64,000 nucleotides of DNA from DASQFQ01 sp963730115 (lineage in GTDB: Bacteria; Actinomycetota; Thermoleophilia; Solirubrobacterales; Solirubrobacteraceae). The stretch covers positions 496,001 to 560,000 of the forward strand of contig CAVSQM010000012.1 of NCBI GenBank assembly GCA_963730115.1. The letters run 5' to 3'. Numbering within the stretch: position 1 is the stretch's first letter; each line of letters begins with the position of its first letter. Below the pieces are notes generated by a model. The model saw nothing but the letters and a program-made list of their open reading frames with translations, was not told the DNA's origin and ran no database searches. Made by a program: the position numbers and the translations under genes. Below, in pieces: positions 21,865 to 30,093 of the stretch.

Positions 21865-22949
21865 GCCGCGAACGCCGGGTCTGCCTGGCGCAGGTACCAG
21901 CCGTAGGCGCGGGCGCTCACGCGGCGCCGGCCGGCGAGCGCGAGCAGGCGAGCGAGCAGCCGCGGCGGGAGCGCCGGGATCAGCCGCTGCAGCGCGAGCG
22001 CCCACGCGAAGGCGGGCGCGTGGCGGCCCGAGAACCCGCCGTAGGCGGCGAGCGCGGCCTCGCGGGTGCGCTCACCGGCCAGCACGGCGCGCAGCTCGCG
22101 CCCGCAGGCGATGCCGAAGTAGAACGCGGTGCGGATCCCCTCGCCCGAGAGCGGGAAGCAGTGGCCGGCGCTGTCGCCGACGAAGAACACGCCGTCCTCG
22201 GCCGCCGGGCGCAGCTGGTGCGGGAACCAGTTGCCCTGGTAGCGGACCGGCGGCACGCCGACCCGCGCGGCGATCTCGCGCGTCGGCTCCTTGACGTGGT
22301 CGCGCGGCTCGTAGGAGCCGACGCCGACCCGTTGCTCGCCGGCCGCCGGCACCGACCACGCGTAGCCGCGGCGGATCAGCGAGCGGTCGATCCACACGTC
22401 GAGGTCGACGCCGCCGCCGTCCGGGTGGACCTCGAGGCCGCGCGAGATCATCGCCTCGGGCGGCTGGACGTTCGCCGCGGGCCCGAGCACGCGGCGCCAG
22501 CCGAGGGCGTCGACGATCAGCGGCGCGCGCAGCGGCCCGCGATCGGTGATGACGGTGTCGCCCTCGCGGTGGTCGACCTTCGCCACCTCGAAGCGCGCAT
22601 CGCACTGCTCCCACAGCTCCTCGCACAGCGTCCGGTAGTCGAACGACGTCCAGCTCCACGGCATCCGGTGGCGCGCGCTGCCGTGCGGGGTGTGGAAGCT
22701 CATGCACGCGAGCTCCTGGCGCGCCGCGCGGCGGATGCCCATCGGCGCGAGCCACGGCGTCGGGATCGCGCACGCGCTGGTCTGGCGCTCGCCGATCTCG
22801 TAGCGATCGATCACGAGCACGTCGGCGCCGCAGCCCGCCAGCTCGCGCGCCACCGCGAGCCCGGCGAAGCTGGCGCCGCAGATCAGCACGTCGGCGCGCT
22901 CGTCGAGCGGCGTCCGCGCCTCGCCCCGCAGGGTCGCCCGCCGGGTCAT
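21852..22949 (-). CDS. Geranylgeranyl-reductase-like FAD-dependent oxidoreductase
   Basis: A 365-residue flavoprotein. A Rossmann motif lies near the N-terminus (ADVLICGASFAGLAVARELAG) and the second FAD motif reads GVFFVGDSAGHCFPLSGEGI. It belongs to the geranylgeranyl reductase/halogenase-like group that acts on polyprenyl chains or related lipids. The ATG at 22949 overlaps the phytoene-synthase-like gene (ATGA), which supports an isoprenoid substrate. The C-terminus overlaps the convergent DUF4157-like gene by 13 bases. Confidence 0.8.
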   Translation of the reverse strand: MTRRATLRGEARTPLDERADVLICGASFAGLAVARELAGCGADVLVIDRYEIGERQTSACAIPTPWLAPMGIRRAARQELACMSFHTPHGSARHRMPWSWTSFDYRTLCEELWEQCDARFEVAKVDHREGDTVITDRGPLRAPLIVDALGWRRVLGPAANVQPPEAMISRGLEVHPDGGGVDLDVWIDRSLIRRGYAWSVPAAGEQRVGVGSYEPRDHVKEPTREIAARVGVPPVRYQGNWFPHQLRPAAEDGVFFVGDSAGHCFPLSGEGIRTAFYFGIACGRELRAVLAGERTREAALAAYGGFSGRHAPAFAWALALQRLIPALPPRLLARLLALAGRRRVSARAYGWYLRQADPAFAAQKP

Positions 22950-23806
22950 CGGCGCAGCGTGGCCAGCGCGACGAGCGGGAGCTGCCAGGCCGGCAGCCGC
23001 GGGCGGCGGCCGAGCACGTCGTAGCCGAGCGCCTCGACGCGGTCGAGCACGCCGAGGTAGATCGTGCAGGCGAGCCGGATGCCGGGGCGCACCGAGGCGG
23101 GCGCCGCCTCGACGGCCGCGTCGGCGCTCGCGAACAGCCCGCGCGCCCGGCGCACCTCGTGCGCGACGAGCGCCCGCAGCTGCGGGGTCGCCGCGGTCGC
23201 GTCGAAGTCGCGCTCCTCGACGCCGAAGCGGCGGCGCTCCTCGCCGGGGAGGTAGATGCGGTGCAGCCGGCGGTCCTCGCGCACGTCGCGGATGAAGTTG
23301 GCGTGCTGGAACGCGAGCCCGAGCCGCCCGAAGCCCGCGTGGTGGTCCTCCGGCACCCCGAGCAGCGGCGCCATGATGCGGCCGACCGACCCGGCCGAGC
23401 CCTCCATGTAGGCCACGAGCTCGTCCCACGTCTCGATGTCCACCGGCGCGCAGTCGAGCCGCATCGAGCGCATGTAGAGCTCGAGCTCGCCGAGCGGCAG
23501 GCGGTGCCGCTGCCCGGCGTCGGCGAGCGCGCGCACCACGGGCTGGCTGGAGGCGCTCCCGGCCGCGAGCTCCGCCTCCCAGGCGTCGAGGTCGGCGCGG
23601 CGCGCCTCGGGGCGGCCGTCGCGGCGCGGGCCGTCGACGATCTGGTCGGCGGTGCGGACGTAGCCGTAGAGCGCGTGCGTCGCGGGCCGGATCTCCTCCG
23701 GCAGCCGGCGCGTCGCCCAGTAGTAGGTCGGGTCGTGGCGCCGCTGCATCCGCCGGCAGGTCTCGTAGGCGCGGCTGAGCGCGGGGTCGATCGCCTGAGT
23801 CGTCAT
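22946..23806 (-). CDS. Phytoene/squalene synthase family protein
   Basis: A 286-residue head-to-head prenyl synthase. The first Asp motif lies in YVRTADQIVDGP and the second in HANFIRDVREDRRLHRIYLP, both intact. It condenses two prenyl diphosphates (GGPP to phytoene, or FPP to squalene). No desaturase or cyclase is nearby to choose between these. The ATG at 23806 (MTTQAIDPAL) gives the normal family start; an upstream extension overlaps the divergent ArsA gene. Confidence 0.9.
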   Translation of the reverse strand: MTTQAIDPALSRAYETCRRMQRRHDPTYYWATRRLPEEIRPATHALYGYVRTADQIVDGPRRDGRPEARRADLDAWEAELAAGSASSQPVVRALADAGQRHRLPLGELELYMRSMRLDCAPVDIETWDELVAYMEGSAGSVGRIMAPLLGVPEDHHAGFGRLGLAFQHANFIRDVREDRRLHRIYLPGEERRRFGVEERDFDATAATPQLRALVAHEVRRARGLFASADAAVEAAPASVRPGIRLACTIYLGVLDRVEALGYDVLGRRPRLPAWQLPLVALATLRR

Positions 23807-23822
23807 CCTCTCGGGCCTAACG

Positions 23823-24776
23823 ATGCCAGGGCTGCTCGACAAGCACCTCATCTACGTGACGGGCAAGGGCGGGGTGGGCAAGACGACGGTGTCGGCCGCG
23901 CTCGGGCTCGCCGCCGCGGCGGCGGGGCGGCGGACCATCGTCTGCGAGGTCGCCCAGCAGGAGCGCGTCTCGCGCGCGTTCGAGCGCGAGGGCGTCCAGC
24001 GCGAGGTCGAGGTCGAGCTGGCCGAGAACCTGTGGGCGATCTCGATCGACCCCAACCTGGCGCTCCAGGAGTGGCTCTCCAAGCAGCTCGGCGGCGGACC
24101 GCCGGTGCGGCTGCTGGCGCGCTCCTCGGCGTTCCAGTACTTCGTGGCCGCCGCGCCGGGCGCCCGCGAGATGATCACCATCGCCAAGGTGTTCGAGCTC
24201 GCCCAGCTCGAGCGCTGGGACCGCCACCACCGCACCTACGACCTCGTGATCGTCGACGCGCCGGCCTCCGGCCACGGGCTGGCGATGCTCTCCACGCCGA
24301 AGACGTTCGCGGAGATCGCGCGCGTCGGCCCGATCTCGCGCACGGCGCAGAAGGTCGCCGCGATGCTCGGCGACCCCAGCCGCACGGGCTACCTCGCGGT
24401 CGCGCTCGCCGAGGAGATGCCGGTCAACGAGACGCTCGAGCTGGGCAGCAAGCTCGAGGACGCGGTGGGGCTCGGGCTCGACGCGGTGATCGTCAACGAG
24501 CTCTACCCCGAGCGCTACACCCGGGCCGACGCGAAGCGGCTGCGCAGCGCGGCCAAGAACGGGCTCGAGCCGGAGGCGCTCAACGCGGTGCGGGCGGCGC
24601 TCGCCGAGCATGAGCGCGTCCTCACGCAGCGCTCGCACGTCAAGCGGCTGCGCAAGGAGGCGGGCGCGCCGGTGCTCGAGCTGCCGCTGCTGTTCGAGGC
24701 CCAGGTCGGGCTGGACGAGTACCACTACCTGGCCGAGGTGCTCGGCGAGGGCCTCGCGCCGCCTACAGAGGATTGA
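23823..24776 (+). CDS. ArsA/GET3-like ATPase
   Basis: A 317-residue P-loop ATPase of the SIMIBI class. The deviant Walker A GKGGVGKTT starts near residue 14; DLVIVDAPASGHGLAML follows, and VNELYPERYT is typical of actinobacterial ArsA-like proteins. There is no second ATPase half and no arsenic gene nearby, so arsenite export is doubtful. Actinobacteria often carry such paralogues with unknown clients. It is divergent from the phytoene synthase by only 16 bases. Confidence 0.85.
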   Translation: MPGLLDKHLIYVTGKGGVGKTTVSAALGLAAAAAGRRTIVCEVAQQERVSRAFEREGVQREVEVELAENLWAISIDPNLALQEWLSKQLGGGPPVRLLARSSAFQYFVAAAPGAREMITIAKVFELAQLERWDRHHRTYDLVIVDAPASGHGLAMLSTPKTFAEIARVGPISRTAQKVAAMLGDPSRTGYLAVALAEEMPVNETLELGSKLEDAVGLGLDAVIVNELYPERYTRADAKRLRSAAKNGLEPEALNAVRAALAEHERVLTQRSHVKRLRKEAGAPVLELPLLFEAQVGLDEYHYLAEVLGEGLAPPTED

Positions 24777-25713
24777 TCTTCCGCTCGCAGCCGCGGGTCT
24801 TGTCGCCCGGCGAGACGTAGGCGATGTCGCGGCCGGAGCCGCAGTCGAGGAAGTCGTTGCCGAGCGCGGGCGCGATCAGCGTGTCGTTGCCGGGCCCGCC
24901 GTAGAGCCGGTCGCGGTCGTAGCCGCCGTTGAGCTGGTCGTTGCCCGCCCCGCCGTAGACGGTGTCGCGGCCGCGGCCGCCCTCGATCTCGTCGTCGCCG
25001 GCGCCTCCGTACATGCGGTCGTTGCCGAAGCGGCCGAAGATGCGGTCGTCGCCGAGGCCGCCCAGCAGCCGGTCGGAGCCGCCCGCGCCCTCGACGTCGT
25101 CGTCGCCGGCGCGGCCGTCGCAGTCGTCGTTGCCGTCGGTGCCGAGCACGGTCTCCCCCGCCTCGGTGCCGTCCTCGTCGCAGCTGCGCTGCGGGATGTC
25201 GGGCTCGTCGAGCACCGTCTCGCAGTTGACCGCGCGCCCGCGGTCGGAGTTGAGGTTGACGTAGAGGATGTCCTCGCCCGGGCCGCAGTCGACGGTGTCG
25301 AGGCCCGAGCCGCCGCTGATCGTGTCGTTGCCGGGCCCGCCCTGGATCTCGTCGTGGGAGCGGCCGCTCTCGATGAAGTCGTCGCCGTCGCCGCCGCTGA
25401 TCGTGTCGCTGCCGAAGCGCTTCTCGACGATGCGGTCGTTGCCGGGACCGCCGTCGAGCCGGTCGTCGCCGTCGTCGCCGTCGATCACGTCGTCGCCGTC
25501 GCCGCCCTCCGCGACGTCGTTGCCGCTCCCGCCGCGCAGGCGGTCGCTGGCGCCGAGGCCGATCAGCCGGTCGTTGCCGGAGCCGCCGCTGAGCCGGTCG
25601 GCGGCCGCGCCGCCGCGCACGGTGTCGTTGCCGAAGCCGCCGTCCTTGTCGACGGCGTGCGCGGCCGCGACGCCGAGCGCGAACAGGAGGACGGTCGTGA
25701 GCAGCAGGCGCAT
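24763..25713 (-). CDS. Secreted RTX-type calcium-binding repeat protein
   Basis: A 316-residue protein with a Sec signal (LLLTTVLLFALGVAAAHA). Tandem GGxGxD nonapeptide-like repeats follow almost to the end (GGSGNDRL, GGPGNDTI, GGAGDDEI). Two Cys-containing inserts (DTVDCGPGEDIL and DFLDCGSGRDIAY) interrupt the array. The repeats should form calcium-filled parallel beta rolls. No enzymatic domain and no type I secretion genes are present, so the Sec signal is the likely route. The ATG at 25713 overlaps the epimerase stop by one base. Confidence 0.88.
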   Translation of the reverse strand: MRLLLTTVLLFALGVAAAHAVDKDGGFGNDTVRGGAAADRLSGGSGNDRLIGLGASDRLRGGSGNDVAEGGDGDDVIDGDDGDDRLDGGPGNDRIVEKRFGSDTISGGDGDDFIESGRSHDEIQGGPGNDTISGGSGLDTVDCGPGEDILYVNLNSDRGRAVNCETVLDEPDIPQRSCDEDGTEAGETVLGTDGNDDCDGRAGDDDVEGAGGSDRLLGGLGDDRIFGRFGNDRMYGGAGDDEIEGGRGRDTVYGGAGNDQLNGGYDRDRLYGGPGNDTLIAPALGNDFLDCGSGRDIAYVSPGDKTRGCERKINPL

Positions 25714-26693
25714 CAGGCGGTCACCGTGTCGCGCAACTCTCGCATTCCCGCTTCCCGGCTGACAACCGGCGCGTAGCCGAGCTCGCTGCGCGCCCGCGTG
25801 TCGTCGAGCGTGCACTCCTGCGACGCCACCCAGGCGGCGAAGCGCGTGAGCGGCGGCCCGCCCCGCAGCGGCAGCAGCTTCCACGCCGTCTCGCCACCGG
25901 CGGCGATGGCGCGGGCGACCGAGGTCGGCACGTTGCCGGTGGGCGGCGTGACGCCCTGCGTGGCGATCAGGTCGCCGACGAACTCGCGGAAGATGACGTC
26001 GCCGTCGTCGCACACGAAGTAGGCGCGGCCGCCGCGGCCGTGCTCGGCGGCGCACAACAGGCCCTCGACGGTGTTGTCGATGTGCGTGGTCGAGGTGCGC
26101 TGGCGCCCGCCGCCGACCCAGCGGAACGCGCCCGAGCGGGTGCCCTCGACCAGCAGCGGCAGCAGCGTCGTGTCGCCGCGGCCCCACACGAACCGCGGGC
26201 GCACGATCACCGCCTCGAGCGCGCCGCCGCCCTCCTCCAGAACCACCTGCTCCGCCATCGCCTTCGAGCGCGAGTAGGGCGCCTTCGAGCGCAGCGCGAG
26301 CGGGTAGCGCTCGTCGGCGTGGACGAGCGGCTGGCCGTGCATCAGCACCGCCTCGGTGCTCACGTGCACCATGCGGCCGACGCCGGCGGCCCGGCACGCG
26401 CGCAGCAGGCTGCGCGTGCCCTCGACGTTGACCCGCACGAAGTCCTTCCAGGGCCCGAAGTCCTCGACCTTGGCGGCGGCGTGGAAGCAGGCGTCGGCGC
26501 CTTCCAGGCCGGCGGTCAGCGCCTCCATGTCGCCGAGCTCGCCGCGCACCGGCTCGGCGCCGCGGGTGCGCACGGCGTCGGCCGCGCGGTCGGAGCGGGC
26601 GAGCGCGCGCACGCTCCAGCCGTCGCGGGTGAGCCGCTCGATGAGGCGGCCGCCGACGAAGCCGGAGCCACCGGTGACGAAGGCCGTGGGCAT
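25713..26693 (-). CDS. NAD-dependent epimerase/dehydratase (extended SDR, 3-beta-HSD-like)
   Basis: A 326-residue protein with TGGSGFVGGRLIERL at residue 7 (NAD site), the Ser of HVSTEAVL and the catalytic pair in YSRSKAMAE. RPRFVWGRGDTTLLP and HIDNTVEGLL match sterol dehydrogenase-like and hopanoid-associated epimerases. Nearby isoprenoid genes make a lipid substrate plausible but unproven. The start at 26693 gives a standard N-terminus (MPTAFVTGG). Confidence 0.88.
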   Translation of the reverse strand: MPTAFVTGGSGFVGGRLIERLTRDGWSVRALARSDRAADAVRTRGAEPVRGELGDMEALTAGLEGADACFHAAAKVEDFGPWKDFVRVNVEGTRSLLRACRAAGVGRMVHVSTEAVLMHGQPLVHADERYPLALRSKAPYSRSKAMAEQVVLEEGGGALEAVIVRPRFVWGRGDTTLLPLLVEGTRSGAFRWVGGGRQRTSTTHIDNTVEGLLCAAEHGRGGRAYFVCDDGDVIFREFVGDLIATQGVTPPTGNVPTSVARAIAAGGETAWKLLPLRGGPPLTRFAAWVASQECTLDDTRARSELGYAPVVSREAGMRELRDTVTA

Positions 26694-26701
26694 GGCGCGC
26701 A

Positions 26702-26707
26702 ACACTA
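26702..26707 (-). promoter_or_regulatory. Predicted -10 box, leaderless start of the SDR gene
   Basis: TAGTGT on the minus strand lies 8 bases upstream of the ATG at 26693, with no ribosome-binding sequence between. This fits leaderless transcription from near the start codon. Confidence 0.35.
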
Positions 26708-26767
26708 GTGCGAGTGATTCCGCGAGCACCGCACCGGTCTGCGCTGCCCGAGGCCACGGAATCGCCC

Positions 26768-27223
26768 ATGTCGCCCGAGCCCTCCCGCCGCCTCGCGCCG
26801 ACCGCGCGCTGGCTGTGGCGCGCCCAGGGGCTGATGGCGACGGTGATCACGCTGATCGCGGCGGGCTTCCTGCAGTCCTCCGCGCCGGGCGGCGTCGCCT
26901 GGATGCTGCTGCCGCTCGTGGTGGCGGCGATCGGGGTCGGCATCGTGCCGGAGCTGCGCTGGAGCCGCTGGCGCTACGAGGTGCGCGACGAGGAGATCGA
27001 CCTCCGCCACGGGACGCTGCGGATCACCCGCACGATTGTGCCGATGCTCCGCGTGCAGCACGTCGACACCACGCAGGGGCCGGTCGATCAGGCGCTCGGG
27101 CTCGCCACCGTCGTCGTCCACACCGCGGCGGGGGCGACGACGATCCCCGCGCTCGAGGAGGCGCACGCCGGGCGGTTGCGCGACCACATCGCCGGCCTCG
27201 CCCGCACCGCCGATGAGCTCTGA
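26768..27223 (+). CDS. Bacterial PH-domain (DUF304, YdbS-like) membrane protein
   Basis: A 151-residue protein with two transmembrane helices (residues 22-40 and 45-62) followed by a bPH2 domain (RYEVRDEEIDLRHGTLRITRTIVP and the paired VQHVDTTQGPVDQALGLA). The ATG at 26768 starts just before the first helix; a GTG at 26708 would add 20 unsupported residues. The stop overlaps the next PH gene by 11 bases, as in YdbS-YdbT pairs. Confidence 0.85.
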   Translation: MSPEPSRRLAPTARWLWRAQGLMATVITLIAAGFLQSSAPGGVAWMLLPLVVAAIGVGIVPELRWSRWRYEVRDEEIDLRHGTLRITRTIVPMLRVQHVDTTQGPVDQALGLATVVVHTAAGATTIPALEEAHAGRLRDHIAGLARTADEL

Positions 27224-28634
27224 CGCGCACAAGCTCCACCCCGCCGCGATCGCCGTGCTGGCGCTGGCGGCGCTGCGCGAGGCCGCGGCGCCGATCGTGA
27301 TCCTGCTCGTCGCCGCGGTGGCGGGCAGCGGGCTCGACACGCAGGCCCTGTGGCGCGGCGCGCTCTACCTCGTGGTCGGCGTCGCGGGAGCGTCGCTGAT
27401 GGGCTTCATGCGCTGGCGCAGCACGCGCTACGCGGTCGACGAGCGCGGTGTGCACTGGCAGAGCGGCATCGTGAGCAAGAAGTCGACGACGGTGCCGCTC
27501 AACCGCATCCAGGGCCTCGACACCGTGGCCGGGCCGGTGCAGCGGCTGTTCGGCGTGGTGGCGCTCAGCGTGCAGACGGCGGGCGGCGGCGCCAAGGGCG
27601 AGATCGTGCTCGAGGCACTCGGCCCGGCGGCGGTCGAGCGGCTGCGCGAGGCGGTGCGCGCGCGCCGCCCCGAGGTCGAGGTCGCCGAGACGCCGGAGGT
27701 CGCGCTCCCCGAGCGCCGGCTGAGCCGCCGCGAGCTGCTGCTGGCGGCGCTGACGGCCGGGCAGCTCGGCGTGATCCTGCCGGTGCTGGCGGCCGGCTCG
27801 CAGCTGCTGACGCAGACGTTCGGCGACCCGAGCGACGTCGAGACCGCCACGCGGCTGGCGCCGGACAGCGCGTTCGGCTGGGAGCTCGCGGCCGTCGGGC
27901 TCCTGCTCCTGGCCTGGGCGCTGTCGGTGGCCGGCGCGCTCGTGACCTTCGCGGGCTTCACGGTCACGCGCGACGGCGAGCGGCTGCGGATCCGGCGCGG
28001 GCTGCTGCAGCGCTCGGAGGCCGCGGTGCCGGTGCGGCGGGTGCACGGCGTGCGGGTCGTCGAGGGGCTTCTGCGGCGACCGTTCGGGCTCTGCACCCTG
28101 CGCGTCGAGGTGGCGGGCTACGCCGCCGAGCACGCGGCGGCACGCACGCTGTTCCCGCTGCTGCGGCGCGACGAGGTCGAGCCGTTCCTCGCCCAGCTGC
28201 TGCCCGAGCTGGCCGACGAGCCGACCGGGCTGGCGCCGCCGCCGCCGCGCGCGGCGCGCCGCTACGTGCTGCCGGGCGCGCTCGCCGGGGCGGCGCTGGG
28301 CGGTGTCGCCTGCCTCGTCTTCCCGGACATCGCGCCGTGGCCGCTGCTGCTCGCGCCGCTGCTGGCCTTCGACGGCTGGCTCGACTACCGCGCGGCCGGC
28401 TGGCGGCTGCGCGACGGGCGGCTGGCGATGAGCTCGCGGCGGCTCGCGTGGTCGACGCTGCTCGCGCCCGCCGCGCGGCTGCAGGAGCACGCGATCGCGC
28501 AGAACCCGCTGCAACGCCGGGCCGGGCTCGCCGACCTCGCGGTGGCGGTCGGCAAGGGCGGCCACGCCCGGGTGCGGCACCTGGAGCTGGCGGTGGCGGC
28601 GGAGCTGTGGGAGCGGCTGCGGCAGCGCCGCTGA
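27213..28634 (+). CDS. Tandem PH-domain (DUF304, YdbT-like) membrane protein
   Basis: A 473-residue protein with repeated units of two helices plus a PH domain. The first unit has RYAVDERGVHWQSGIVSKKSTTVPL and RIQGLDTVAGPVQRLFGV; the second has FTVTRDGERLRIRRGLLQRSE and RRVHGVRVVEGLLRRPFG. A third, weaker unit lies near the C-terminus. YdbS/YdbT pairs occur widely in Gram-positives; their role is not settled. The stop lies at the left arm of the foldback repeat. Confidence 0.85.
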   Translation: MSSDAHKLHPAAIAVLALAALREAAAPIVILLVAAVAGSGLDTQALWRGALYLVVGVAGASLMGFMRWRSTRYAVDERGVHWQSGIVSKKSTTVPLNRIQGLDTVAGPVQRLFGVVALSVQTAGGGAKGEIVLEALGPAAVERLREAVRARRPEVEVAETPEVALPERRLSRRELLLAALTAGQLGVILPVLAAGSQLLTQTFGDPSDVETATRLAPDSAFGWELAAVGLLLLAWALSVAGALVTFAGFTVTRDGERLRIRRGLLQRSEAAVPVRRVHGVRVVEGLLRRPFGLCTLRVEVAGYAAEHAAARTLFPLLRRDEVEPFLAQLLPELADEPTGLAPPPPRAARRYVLPGALAGAALGGVACLVFPDIAPWPLLLAPLLAFDGWLDYRAAGWRLRDGRLAMSSRRLAWSTLLAPAARLQEHAIAQNPLQRRAGLADLAVAVGKGGHARVRHLELAVAAELWERLRQRR

Positions 28635-28830
28635 ACGTCAACGGCGGCTGGGTGGGAGCAGGTTCAGCTGCCGCGGAGCCCACGAGTGTCGTCTCGATCG
28701 GATATAGCCGCCATCGAGCTGACTTTCGTCGACGAGTGTCACCTCGACCACACATGACGGTGGTCGAGGTGACATTCGTGGGCTCTCCGGCGGTTCGAAC
28801 CCCACCCCTACCCAGCCGCCGTTGACGTTC
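28633..28830. repeat. 198-base nested foldback element between convergent genes
   Basis: Perfect 21-base inverted arms (28633-28653 and 28810-28830) continue inward as imperfect arms to about 60 bases each. Inside are two palindromic units: a diverged one at about 28683-28730 and a strong one with arms 28732-28751 and 28760-28779 (19 of 20 pair, 8-base loop). The element fills the whole gap between the stop of the PH gene and the stop of era. It may be a bidirectional terminator, a REP/MITE-like repeat, or both. A shorter relative lies at 44293-44339. Confidence 0.8.
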
Positions 28831-28831
28831 G

Positions 28832-29725
28832 CTACGTGATCCCCAGCCGGTCGAGCAGCGCGTCGTCGGCGCGCCACGACCGGCGGACCCGGACCGACAG
28901 GTCGAGGTGGACGCGCATCCCGACCGCGTGCTCGAGCTCACGCCGGGAGGCGGTGCCGATCGCCTTGATCATCGCGCCGCGGCGGCCGATGAGGATGCCC
29001 TTCTGGGACTCGGTCTCGACCCACAGCAGCGCGTGGATCTCGACGAGGTCGTCGCGCTCGACGATCTCGTCGACCTGGACCTCGACCGCGTGCGGCACCT
29101 CCTGGCGCGTGCGATGGAGCACCTGCTCGCGCACGAGCTCGGCGAGCCGCACGTGCTCGGGCTGGTCGGAGATCTCCTCGATGGGGAACAGGAACGGGCC
29201 CTCCGGCGCGAGCTCGACGAGGTGCTCGAGCAGCGGCCGCATGCCGTGACCGCGGGCGGCGGAGATCGGGAACACGTCGCCGTCGAGGCCGAGCTCGGAG
29301 GCGGCCTGGAGCGCCGCGACGGTGCGCGTCCTGTCGAGCCGGTCGATCTTGTTGACCGCGATCACCACCGGCGCGCCGGCGCCGCGCAGCGCCTCGGCGA
29401 TGAAGCGGTCGCCGGGGCCGCCGACGCCCTGCTCGCCGTTGAGCACGAGCAGCACGGCGTCGGAGTCCTCGAGCTCGTGCTCGACGCGGCGCTGCATGCG
29501 CTCGGTCAGCGCGTCGCGCGGGCGCTGGACGCCCGGGAGGTCGGTCAGCACGAGCTGCCACTCGTCGGGCCGGGTCGCGACGCCGCGGATCGCGCGCCGC
29601 GTGGTCTGCGGCTTGTCGGACACGATCGCCACCTTCTGGCCGACGAGCGCGTTGACGAGCGTCGACTTGCCGACGTTGGGCCGCCCCGCGAGCGCGACGA
29701 AGCCCGAGCGCGTCACTTGACCCAC
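28832..29725 (-). CDS. era: GTPase Era
   Basis: A 297-residue ribosome-assembly GTPase: G1 GRPNVGKST, G3 DLPGVQ, G4 NKIDR, and a C-terminal KH domain with ESQKGILIGRRGAMIKAIG that binds the 3' end of 16S rRNA. The start at 29725 is GTG. An alternative GTG at 29716 (VTRSGFVALAG) would overlap the ybeY stop as GTGA, the usual pattern here, and may be the true start. Confidence 0.95.
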   Translation of the reverse strand: MGQVTRSGFVALAGRPNVGKSTLVNALVGQKVAIVSDKPQTTRRAIRGVATRPDEWQLVLTDLPGVQRPRDALTERMQRRVEHELEDSDAVLLVLNGEQGVGGPGDRFIAEALRGAGAPVVIAVNKIDRLDRTRTVAALQAASELGLDGDVFPISAARGHGMRPLLEHLVELAPEGPFLFPIEEISDQPEHVRLAELVREQVLHRTRQEVPHAVEVQVDEIVERDDLVEIHALLWVETESQKGILIGRRGAMIKAIGTASRRELEHAVGMRVHLDLSVRVRRSWRADDALLDRLGIT

Positions 29726-30093
29726 GAGATGATCTCGGCCTGCAGCGCGAGCATCTCGCCGTGGTCGGTCTCGTGGTCCATGCCCACGAGGTGGAGCGTG
29801 CCGTGGACGACCGCCTCGGAGAGGTCCTCGGTGTGCTGGGGGCAGATGACGACGTCGCCGAGCTCGCGCGGGCCGACCTCGGGACCGTCGAGGTCGACCG
29901 GGAACGAGAGCACGTCGGTGGGGCCGTCGATGCCGCGGTGCTCGGCGTTCAGCGCGGCGATCCGCTCCGAGTCGACGAACTCGACCGCCAGGTGGCCGTC
30001 CTCGACCGCCGCGGAGGCGAGCGCGATCGCCACCAGCCGGCGCAGCGACTCGTCCGGCAGGTCGGAGGAGCCGATGACCTCGACGTCGAGCAC
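29713..30093 (-). CDS. ybeY: Endoribonuclease YbeY
   Basis: A 126-residue zinc metalloprotein with the signature HGTLHLVGMDHETD and TDVLSFPVD. It acts in 16S rRNA 3' processing and ribosome quality control. The GTG start at 30093 overlaps the phoH stop by one base. The order phoH-ybeY-era is a classic ribosome-maturation operon. Confidence 0.95.
   Translation of the reverse strand: MLDVEVIGSSDLPDESLRRLVAIALASAAVEDGHLAVEFVDSERIAALNAEHRGIDGPTDVLSFPVDLDGPEVGPRELGDVVICPQHTEDLSEAVVHGTLHLVGMDHETDHGEMLALQAEIISWVK

Noticed and set aside
24763..25713. Nucleotide repeats resembling a CRISPR or satellite array
   Set aside because: The repeats are irregular and encode RTX nonapeptides in one frame; no regular spacers.
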